DNA of 64,000 nucleotides, from assembly GCF_018343535.1 (NCBI RefSeq), contig NZ_JAGYPF010000002.1:24093-88092 (forward strand), read 5' to 3'. Numbering within the stretch: position 1 is the first letter of the stretch; each line of letters begins with the position of its first letter. A program made the position numbers and the translations under genes. Positions 37,985 to 45,018 of this stretch are shown in pieces. Below the pieces are notes generated by a model. It had not been told where the DNA came from. It saw nothing but the letters and a program-made list of their open reading frames with translations, and did no database searches. The DNA comes from Neobacillus rhizophilus (GTDB lineage: Bacteria; Bacillota; Bacilli; Bacillales; Cytobacillaceae).

Positions 37985-38113
37985 TTACTTAGTATTCTCG
38001 TTCCTTTGCTCGTCCTCTTTTTCCGGTTTATTAGCTGCTTCTTTAACAAAATCAGCTAAAATATCAATGATAAGAGAATAGGTAGATTGATTTTCAGAAG
38101 ATGTTGAATCCAT
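37985..38113 (-). CDS. Small acidic protein upstream of the recombinases
   Basis: 42 residues, starting MDSTSSENQSTYSLIIDILA and ending in a charged Glu/Lys/Asn tail. ATG at 38113 has a strong TAGGAGGAAT site, which argues that it is translated. No family recognised. It lies between the primase-helicase and the two recombinases and is probably cotranscribed with the latter. Confidence 0.6.
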   Translation of the reverse strand: MDSTSSENQSTYSLIIDILADFVKEAANKPEKEDEQRNENTK

Positions 38114-38196
38114 GGATATTCCTCCTATCTAAATTAATAATATATGCTTGATTATTAGGTTCCTTCGTATATAGAAACCTTTAAGATCCAAGGGAA

Positions 38197-38231
38197 TCAT
38201 CAGTACCGACAATACGGACAATACTGACGAT
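38197..38231. repeat. TACTGACGAT motif, inverted pair before the recombinase operon
   Basis: ATCATCAGTAC (38197-38207) and ATACTGACGAT (38221-38231) form an imperfect inverted repeat. The same motif occurs at 41404-41416 and 41970-41996. Confidence 0.7.
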
Positions 38232-38256
38232 GTTTTGGATTAAAAGTATCAAAAAA

Positions 38257-40758
38257 TTACTCTTGAACTGGCCTTGATATTGAACTAGATAGCTTTTGAT
38301 ACCTAGAATTTGATATATTAACGATTTTCGAATCCCCACCATGACGAATATCAAATGAAATACCAATAGATTTTAGGTTTGATAGAACCTCTTTTAAGCG
38401 GCGGCTTAAAATATTTGGTCCTTTTGGCCAGTATTTAGAGTGAGTATCAATTAACTCTCTTTCACTAACTTTATTTAATGCTTCAAGAAGTTGGGTTACA
38501 GACCCACTCCATGAAGGACGACTTCTCATTAATGCTTTAACAGCAGCTGCTACTGGATTGGATGAAATAGCCTCATCATTAGATTTATTTATGTTATTAA
38601 AGTAAGCTTCTAGAAAAACATTTCCACCCCAGCCAGCAGCTTCGGCGATAGCATATCCCCACCGAGTAAAATCAGCCATTCGAGCTAATTTATCTAGTTT
38701 TACTGTAGGGTAAATTGCCATTGCTTTTGAAAGGATATTTAGTGCTCCTCCTAAAATAGAGGGTTTATCCTTATCAAAGTCGGACCAGACCTCTCTTTCT
38801 TCTTTACGATCAGTTTCATCAATACGCTGTAAATCAAGAATAAGGGAACGATCTAGAAGATCAGAACGTGTTGCTACTACATTGATACCATTAAGTCCTA
38901 CACATCGCATAAAGGATAAAATCGTTTCCTCATCGTCGGTAAATAAGGTACGTTTACTTATTCCTCCACCAGTGACAGCGGTGCATAGTAAATCGCTTTT
39001 TTCAGCAGAAAGGGTATCCAGGTTATCAAAGCAAGGCATATAGTTAGACGAAAGGATTAGGGCTAGATCCTGGATGCTATTTGGCATAGCTAATAAATCC
39101 CGAATGGCTGGATCAATAATTGAGCGGACCATTCGCATAGTCGTTGATTTAGCTGCTCCCTTTTCACCACTGAGAACTAAAATGGTATGCGGGATATTTG
39201 GGACAAAGCAAGAAACAACATAAACCAAAAATAATATTTGCTCTTCACGATCCTTTAGTAGAACGTGGTTTAATAACAGTTCAATATTACCCTCGAAGTT
39301 AGGTGTCAGCTGAGCTTTAGTATTTTTTGTACGGTAGAACAATAGGGGAGTGTCGCTTTGTATCGTGCAGCCATTAGATGTTACTTTGACTGTTTCCCAG
39401 CTATCATTTCCTAAATCGTAATAAAAGCTATTATTCTTTTCTGATACCCTAAGATTTAGCGAATGCTGTTCACCTTCTAGCAGGGCTTTCATTTCTAAAA
39501 CGTTTAGAGCTTGATTCATTGCATCCGAAGAAGGGGGACGGCCTGTTTCTTCAAAGAATAGCTTTGTCAGCCACAGCTTAAATTTCTTGCTTTTTAGCTT
39601 AAGAATTTGATTGCCATTAACACTCATAATAGCTGCAAAGCATTCCTCTAACTCATTGGAAAAGTATTGTGCATTACTCGCCAGCCGAATTAACACACTT
39701 GCTTGCTTCTCCTCATTACCATCTTTGGAATCTAATTGATGATTGCTTCGCCAATTAGGCTCTAGCTTGTTTCTCAGGGTATTCCAATTTTCCTTTGAAC
39801 AGCTATTATGATGGCAGCCGGCAGCAATCCCACCGTCATCAAATTTCAATACATAGGCACTTTTATTTGAATGGCTCTCATTCCATGGGCAGGAATGTAG
39901 GACATATTTTGTCGCCTTATTTTGCCACCTGCCCTTTGTATATACTAGATTGTGGCTATCAAGCCATGATTCCATATCATGTACCGAAGTGTTTGGGCTT
40001 TCACCCTTCCTTAAACGTTTTGTTGGAGCTTGAATTGATGGATATTCCTTTGCTAAAGCTTTTAACTGCTCCAATGTAACCAATTTAAGGACATCAGGGT
40101 ACTTAATAATTTTTGATTGGCGATGAGGCCTTTCATCAGTGTTATCACCCTTGCAAGCAATGGTTCCATATAGCTTCCAAATCCGAGCTGCATTAAAAGT
40201 GGTCCGATCTACTTCAACATTGTTGTCACTGTAACTAAAATCAAGGGAATACAAAACGTTTTTTACTAGTTCTGTCATTTCCTCATTATTTGGCAAATCG
40301 ATACAATAGAGAAGGTGTGCACCGTTCCCGCTACTAGCGATTATCGGATCAGGCCATCCAAGTTCTTTTAAAGCAGCCTTTACCGTTTTTGCTTTTAATA
40401 GTGAATCCTTATGTTCGCTATCACTAGACGATATACCGCTAGGACGAACCGGATCAAAATCAATCTGGAGCCAATTTCTTTTCAAAATGTCTGAATCAGA
40501 TGTTGTCTGTTTGGGCCTAAACTTTACCTGATTGCTTGAACGAGCTAAAAGTGCAGGGTTAACTGGATTTAAGGTGATATAAATTTGTGCTTTACCGTTA
40601 TAATCCAGTGCATTCTCGGCTAATGACTGAATATCATCAAAATAACCACTTACGGTTCCTTTAGGGCTATCTAATATACGAAGTTCAGTTACATCATCGG
40701 CTTTCTTCAAAATTTGTAACGATTGAAGAATTTCGGTATCAAAGCTTTCCATATCCAT
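38257..40758 (-). CDS. Primase-helicase fusion (AEP primase + AAA+ helicase, Cch-like)
   Basis: Probable replication initiator of the element, 833 residues. The N-terminal archaeo-eukaryotic primase (about 50-240) shows the motif I DFD (100-102, in QIDFDPVRP), motif II SGNGAH (143-148) and motif III VEVDRTTFN (181-189). A zinc-binding segment follows (Cys290, His296, Cys315, His316, Cys320). The C-terminal AAA+ domain has Walker A GEKGAAKST (531-539), Walker B CFDNLD (576-581) and an arginine near 634. The helicase part resembles the MCM-like Cch helicases of SCC. In staphylococcal SCC the primase and helicase are separate proteins. Confidence 0.8.
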   Translation of the reverse strand: MDMESFDTEILQSLQILKKADDVTELRILDSPKGTVSGYFDDIQSLAENALDYNGKAQIYITLNPVNPALLARSSNQVKFRPKQTTSDSDILKRNWLQIDFDPVRPSGISSSDSEHKDSLLKAKTVKAALKELGWPDPIIASSGNGAHLLYCIDLPNNEEMTELVKNVLYSLDFSYSDNNVEVDRTTFNAARIWKLYGTIACKGDNTDERPHRQSKIIKYPDVLKLVTLEQLKALAKEYPSIQAPTKRLRKGESPNTSVHDMESWLDSHNLVYTKGRWQNKATKYVLHSCPWNESHSNKSAYVLKFDDGGIAAGCHHNSCSKENWNTLRNKLEPNWRSNHQLDSKDGNEEKQASVLIRLASNAQYFSNELEECFAAIMSVNGNQILKLKSKKFKLWLTKLFFEETGRPPSSDAMNQALNVLEMKALLEGEQHSLNLRVSEKNNSFYYDLGNDSWETVKVTSNGCTIQSDTPLLFYRTKNTKAQLTPNFEGNIELLLNHVLLKDREEQILFLVYVVSCFVPNIPHTILVLSGEKGAAKSTTMRMVRSIIDPAIRDLLAMPNSIQDLALILSSNYMPCFDNLDTLSAEKSDLLCTAVTGGGISKRTLFTDDEETILSFMRCVGLNGINVVATRSDLLDRSLILDLQRIDETDRKEEREVWSDFDKDKPSILGGALNILSKAMAIYPTVKLDKLARMADFTRWGYAIAEAAGWGGNVFLEAYFNNINKSNDEAISSNPVAAAVKALMRSRPSWSGSVTQLLEALNKVSERELIDTHSKYWPKGPNILSRRLKEVLSNLKSIGISFDIRHGGDSKIVNISNSRYQKLSSSISRPVQE

Positions 40759-40798
40759 TTAGTCATCAACATCCTTTACAAAAAATTTTCTTTTAAAA

Positions 40799-40830
40799 TC
40801 CATAGCAGGTATTTAGTAACCTGCTATGGA
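40799..40830 (-). terminator. Hairpin between the SSB-like gene and the primase-helicase
   Basis: Perfect 12-bp stem (TCCATAGCAGGT with ACCTGCTATGGA), followed on the minus strand by TTTTAAAAG. A weak terminator or attenuator before the primase-helicase gene. Confidence 0.65.
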
Positions 40831-40852
40831 TTGATAGATTAGAAGGAAAAAT

Positions 40853-41323
40853 TTAATCCTCAAATAGACTTTCAAAATCAGTTCCAGAGGATACTTTAAT
40901 AGCTTGTCCTTTAGAAGTGGAGAAACCGCCTCTCTTCATTTCAACAATATTGCTATATGTGACATCATCCTTTGTTTTGTTTTCAATGATGAAGGAAACA
41001 GTAATACCTATTAAGTCCTGTAGAAGGAGATCCTCGCCTGGGTTAGGTAGGCAATTTAAATTCTGTAGTATTTGAACCATCTTACCTTTTGAACTCCAGC
41101 TTAGAGTTGGTGATACAAAAAATGTTTCGATATCACCAGTAGGTGAGTTAACCTCTACTTTTATATTTAGTACCTCACGCTTTCCATCTGAGTGAAATTG
41201 GCTATCCATTTCAATGATTTCAGCAGCTACAATTTCTCCAAAATATTCTCCATTAGGAAGATAGGATCTTGATACCAGAGGTCTTTTAATAGTGCTTTTT
41301 CCAATGTTCATTTGCTTACTCAT
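40853..41323 (-). CDS. SSB-like / DUF669-like protein
   Basis: 156 residues, mostly predicted beta strands (for example NGEYFGEIVAAEIIEMD, VLNIKVEVNS, TVSFIIENK), consistent with an OB-fold, and an acidic C-terminal tip ending DFESLFED like the partner-binding tails of SSBs. Phage DUF669 replication proteins have a similar layout. SCC elements are known to encode an unusual SSB next to their helicase, and the position here is equivalent. Assignment is by pattern, not by a firm match. ATG after AAGGAG. Confidence 0.55.
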   Translation of the reverse strand: MSKQMNIGKSTIKRPLVSRSYLPNGEYFGEIVAAEIIEMDSQFHSDGKREVLNIKVEVNSPTGDIETFFVSPTLSWSSKGKMVQILQNLNCLPNPGEDLLLQDLIGITVSFIIENKTKDDVTYSNIVEMKRGGFSTSKGQAIKVSSGTDFESLFED

Positions 41324-41403
41324 GAATTAATCGCTCCTTTATAGATGGGTAGTAGTTTGATAGTTTATAATTTTGCTAAATTACTAAAATGCTTATTATG
41401 AAG

Positions 41404-41416
41404 CTACTGACGATAC
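41404..41416. repeat. TACTGACGATA motif, single copy
   Basis: CTACTGACGATAC in the gap between the 166-residue and SSB-like genes. Confidence 0.6.
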
Positions 41417-41426
41417 CTGAGATAAA

Positions 41427-41927
41427 TTAATAGAGTTTGGCAATTCGAAGCTTAACGTGGTAGTCTTTAATACCGACTCTTTGTAAGTTATCTTTTATAT
41501 AAGGAACTAAAACCTTATTAGTTGAGTATTGAACTTCATTAAGCGAGTTAGCAAAGGGACCCTCATTTCCATAGAAAGTAATATGAACCTCTCTGGAATC
41601 TGCCTTAACCTCATAAACTTCAAAAGCTCTTTTTAAAGCCTTTATTAGTTTCATTCTAATAAATGGGTTTAGAGGCTTCTTGAAGCTTAGCTTATGATCA
41701 GGTAAGAAAAGGTCAGTATAATCATTCTTCTGCAGTTCATAAGTGATATTATTAAAGGCAAAACCTACAATGAAATTTGAATCTTGTACCATTGAATTTA
41801 ATAGGGAAAAAATCTGTTCTTCTCCTAAAGCAACTGCTAAATCACGTAGATGACAGTCATTGATTTCCTCGTCTATAGCTTTTAATAGTGTTAAATCAGC
41901 GATATTTTCATTAATTGGGATTTGCAT
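41427..41927 (-). CDS. Hypothetical protein of the replication operon
   Basis: 166 residues, no recognised domain; mixed alpha/beta, no signal or membrane segment. ATG after AAAGGAG. Same orientation as, and closely spaced with, the SSB-like and primase-helicase genes, so a role in element replication or its control is inferred only from position. Confidence 0.75.
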   Translation of the reverse strand: MQIPINENIADLTLLKAIDEEINDCHLRDLAVALGEEQIFSLLNSMVQDSNFIVGFAFNNITYELQKNDYTDLFLPDHKLSFKKPLNPFIRMKLIKALKRAFEVYEVKADSREVHITFYGNEGPFANSLNEVQYSTNKVLVPYIKDNLQRVGIKDYHVKLRIAKLY

Positions 41928-41969
41928 AGTTTAAAACTCCTTTACTGTGATAATTTTTTAATCTAAAAT

Positions 41970-41996
41970 ATCGTCAGTATTGTCAGTACTGACGAT
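41970..41996. repeat. Perfect inverted repeat ATCGTCAGTA / TACTGACGAT
   Basis: 10-bp arms (41970-41979 and 41987-41996) around TTGTCAG, in the gap before the 166-residue gene. Likely operator or iteron-type binding site. Confidence 0.75.
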
Positions 41997-42014
41997 ACTT
42001 GTGAATATTACCTA

Positions 42015-42587
42015 CTAGAGCACAATAGAATTCTCGGGCTTCCAAAACGTAATTAAAGGATCATCATTTTTACTGAACAGACGAACAAAGAGGCAGCCTT
42101 TTGAATTGACATTATGCTGAACCACACATACATTTTTTCTCCAAATTGCTGCTGAAACGGAATCGTTAATTTCCGTTTCAAATAACATTTGTAACCCATC
42201 AATTACCGAATAATCACCATCTACATAAAGGGATTTGGAAATCCTATTTATTGCTCCTTCTAAAGCGTTAACAATTCGTTTGGCTTTAGACAAATCGCCA
42301 GTTATTATTGGTGGGAGACTACAACGCAATTCATAAATTTCAATTTCTCCACCAGCATTACTTAGGGGTGTTACCGTAATATTTGCAGGAGCTAAGCTCC
42401 TAACTTTAGAAAGCTGTCCTGTATGATCCTGAGCAGTGTATTGAACTTCATGATTAAAATAGGATACAATCGGGAAAGACTCTTTATTGTAAGATGGTGA
42501 TACTAGAGAATCCTTTTGAAGCATTTCGAACGACTGGTACGCTCTTTTCCATTTAGTCACTAGCGATAGATAAACAATTTTTGACAT
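42015..42587 (-). CDS. Hypothetical protein of the replication operon
   Basis: 190 residues, no recognised domain. The middle (about 60-100) is beta-rich; the C-terminus ends RLFSKNDDPLITFWKPENSIVL. ATG at 42587 after TAGGAGG. Probably first gene of the operon that runs to the primase-helicase. Confidence 0.75.
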   Translation of the reverse strand: MSKIVYLSLVTKWKRAYQSFEMLQKDSLVSPSYNKESFPIVSYFNHEVQYTAQDHTGQLSKVRSLAPANITVTPLSNAGGEIEIYELRCSLPPIITGDLSKAKRIVNALEGAINRISKSLYVDGDYSVIDGLQMLFETEINDSVSAAIWRKNVCVVQHNVNSKGCLFVRLFSKNDDPLITFWKPENSIVL

Positions 42588-42626
42588 TTAATATTCCTCC
42601 TAAAAATTAAATTACTTGCACTCAAA

Positions 42627-42651
42627 AAGTTGTTAGCAACTTTCTTGTCTC
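42627..42651 (-). other. Hairpin before the 190-residue gene
   Basis: On the minus strand AAAGTTG-CTAA-CAACTTT followed by TT, about 25 bases before the ribosome binding site. Confidence 0.55.
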
Positions 42652-42802
42652 GATTTTCGGCTATAATCTCTTCTTTTCACAGGAAAGAAAGCTAAGTGTA
42701 ATTTTCCGATTGCATCTTCGAAGAAGTGTTACTAAAACTTCTATCCGTAGTATCTAAAATTTAGAGGGAATAACATAGGAAAGATTGGTAATCGTATTTT
42801 TC

Positions 42803-42837
42803 CGAAAAAAAATAGAGACTTTTAAGGTCTCTACCGA
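42803..42837 (-). terminator. Terminator overlapping the end of the 260-residue gene
   Basis: Minus strand AGAGACC-TTAAAA-GTCTCT followed by eight T residues; the TAG stop codon lies within the stem. Confidence 0.8.
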
Positions 42838-43613
42838 TTGTTTTTTTCATTTAATGCTCGGATTGCATCCGAAGCGTTTTCAATTACTGTTTTTTCAATT
42901 AAATATTTTGCTGCTGCCGATGACCTTTGGTTTTGCTCGTTTAGGTGAGTTATGCGGAGGATTTTTTCAATCCATTGTAGAAGGAGTTGTTCTTTAGGTT
43001 GATCAGCATCTAACACACGTGAAACCTTATCTAGAATACTTTTGTTAGAGGGGATGTTCCTAATGTGCTCCTGGACTTCCTGTACCTGACTCTTTATTTG
43101 CTCATTAGCATCTGATCTCCAGCGTTCCATTATCAATTCTTCAAATAGCGCATTAATTATGGCTTGTTCTTCAACAGTATCCGTAATATGTTCATCAAGA
43201 ATTGGTTTAAGCTCTTTTAGGGCCATTTCCTGTTTTAATTTTTCAAATAATAGCTCTTCTAAACTCTTATCCAACTGATCCATCATCTGTTTTTCTATAT
43301 CCATAGCATTTTGTTTGTATTTTGCTTTTTCAATCAAATCAGTCGTATACATCTGAATTAAGTGAAAATACCAAGAATCCAAGGCCTGATGGATACCTGC
43401 AAAAACAGAAAATCTCAGCGACAAAGGCATGGTAGTAATAATGTTTATTGCCTTACCTAATTTATTTTCAATTTGGTCGTATAACTCCTTTTCAACCTTT
43501 GATCGAGAATATAATGGGTGTGCTTTTATTTCCTTTTGTGTATCTTCTTCAATATAGGTATCAATCGAAGAGAGTAATCTGTCAATATGCTCTAAATACA
43601 TATTAAGGTTCAT
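42831..43613 (-). CDS. Hypothetical helical protein
   Basis: 260 residues, almost entirely predicted helix, with many Glu/Lys/Gln and heptad-like stretches (about 80-150). No recognised family. The ATG overlaps the stop of the preceding gene (ATGA), so the two form a coupled pair. Confidence 0.75.
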   Translation of the reverse strand: MNLNMYLEHIDRLLSSIDTYIEEDTQKEIKAHPLYSRSKVEKELYDQIENKLGKAINIITTMPLSLRFSVFAGIHQALDSWYFHLIQMYTTDLIEKAKYKQNAMDIEKQMMDQLDKSLEELLFEKLKQEMALKELKPILDEHITDTVEEQAIINALFEELIMERWRSDANEQIKSQVQEVQEHIRNIPSNKSILDKVSRVLDADQPKEQLLLQWIEKILRITHLNEQNQRSSAAAKYLIEKTVIENASDAIRALNEKNNR

Positions 43614-43909
43614 ATCCTTTGAACGGCCATCGTATTTTCAGAAGAATCCAATAAAGCCATTAAAATACCGTTCCATTCCTTTGAAAATTTATATGGCTTC
43701 CCGTCCTTAAAATCTGCCTCTTCAAACATACCCTCAGAACTGCTACATAGCTTTTTTATCCTATTTTTAACAGTTTTTTCGTCCGTCAGAAGCACTTTTG
43801 CAAATTCCTTAGGAGTAAGCTCCATTTTGTTTAGCATATTTTTTATAATTTCTTCTCGAGTTAAATTGCTTTTATCAGCCAATTTATCATATTCACTTGT
43901 TCTTCCCAA
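43610..43909 (-). CDS. Small DNA-binding-type protein (predicted HTH)
   Basis: 99 residues if started at the TTG at 43909, which has GAGGTG six bases upstream; a GTG at 43918 is possible but overlaps that site. The segment LTREEIIKNMLNKMELTPKEFAKVLLTDEKTVKNRIKKL looks like a helix-turn-helix or sigma-like region at about residues 15-54. A candidate regulator of the element, perhaps with the coupled 260-residue protein. Family not recognised. Confidence 0.6.
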   Translation of the reverse strand: MGRTSEYDKLADKSNLTREEIIKNMLNKMELTPKEFAKVLLTDEKTVKNRIKKLCSSSEGMFEEADFKDGKPYKFSKEWNGILMALLDSSENTMAVQRI

Positions 43910-44408
43910 AGTTGTCACCTCAAACTAATGATTTGCAATTATTATTGATGACTATACAATACGATATCTGCGAAGGATTAATCAATGCTACTAAGTACTG
44001 GGAGGCGTTTTTATGTTTACAGCCATTCAAAAGAGCCACCTCTGCCATATTTCAGAGCCACCTAAAAAAGCAAGATGGACGAGACCTGCACTTGCTATGG
44101 AGAGGCGGGCATGATAGGCTTGGAAGCCTAAATCAATCTCTGAAATCTTACAAACACCCGAAGATACGCCAAATAAAAAAAGCCTGCTAGAACCAAGTCT
44201 AGGCAGGCCATCCATTCATCCAACGAGCAAATATGTTGATAGAAAATTGAGTAATTGACACTGGGCACCGTATCAGGGAGTGATAGGCACCGGTATCTCA
44301 ACGTGCAATCCATTCATATGTGCAACTATCTCATGAAACAGATAAAACAAGGGGTGTGAAGGCGCTTTAGCGAATGATTGGAATTACTTTATTTTGCTGC
44401 CTTGGAAG
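43910..44408. other. Gene-free region of about 490 bases in the element
   Basis: No convincing gene. It holds the promoter area for the coupled pair, a small hairpin (AGGCTTGGAAGCCT near 44118) and the minus-strand terminator at 44172-44208. The 200 bases between that terminator and 44409 may be an untranslated 3' region or a small RNA. Confidence 0.5.
44172..44208 (-). terminator. Strong minus-strand terminator
   Basis: Minus-strand stem GCCTGCCTAGA with TCTAGCAGGC (one bulge), then a TTTTTTT run. It is 200 bases beyond the stop of the nearest minus-strand gene. Confidence 0.8.
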
Positions 44409-44801
44409 TTACCAATTTAAAAATTTATTTAGCACTACTTTTAAAAATCCATCACTCTTTGCATCGAGTTCATCCTGTTTTTTCCATATTTCTTCTAATT
44501 CTTCACACCATCTGTCAATTCTTTGTTGGTCAAAATTTTCCTTTGCCTCTTCTTTATCAATTAATGTTAATAATGATTCAGCACGTTGATTTAATTGTAA
44601 TCTTTTATCATTTCTAATCTGCTTCTGGATTTCTAAATCGGAAGCTAATCTTTGCCTCATGTAGTCAGCAATAACAGGAATCACTGCCTTCCCTGTTTCT
44701 ATTACCAGCGTTTTTCCAAATGAACTCGTTTTTTTGGTATCTATTATTTCCGCATTAACATTAATAATCTCTAGACTTTCTTTAGATGAATTTTTACTCA
44801 T
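44409..44801 (-). CDS. Hypothetical protein
   Basis: 130 residues from the ATG at 44801 (TAGGTGG five bases upstream; an in-frame GTG lies nine bases further up). The C-terminal two thirds are helical and charged (RLQLNQRAESLLTLIDKEEAKENF). No recognised domain. Divergent from the GTPase-like gene at 45019. Confidence 0.7.
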   Translation of the reverse strand: MSKNSSKESLEIINVNAEIIDTKKTSSFGKTLVIETGKAVIPVIADYMRQRLASDLEIQKQIRNDKRLQLNQRAESLLTLIDKEEAKENFDQQRIDRWCEELEEIWKKQDELDAKSDGFLKVVLNKFLNW

Positions 44802-44944
44802 TTTTTCCACCTACCTTACCAATAAGAGTTAAATTTGAGAACAAGACACGATAACCTTATTATACATTAGTGAATAAATTAAAAAATCAAATTTTTCAAG
44901 TATTTGTCAAAAAACCAACTAATTTGTTGAAAAGTAAATATATA

Positions 44945-45006
44945 CAATGTTCCTCAATGTTCCTATAATGGTAAATGTAGGAAGGTTGGAACAATCAGGA
45001 ACATTG
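44945..45006 (+). promoter_or_regulatory. Promoter with operator repeats before the GTPase-like gene
   Basis: CAATGTTCCT occurs twice in perfect tandem (44945-44954, 44955-44964), filling the space just before a perfect -10 TATAAT (44964-44969). An exact inverted copy AGGAACATTG lies at 44997-45006, next to the ribosome binding site, and a weaker one (TTGGAACAAT) at 44986-44995. The layout points to tight repression by a DNA-binding protein. Confidence 0.75.
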
Positions 45007-45018
45007 GAGGGATGTTGA

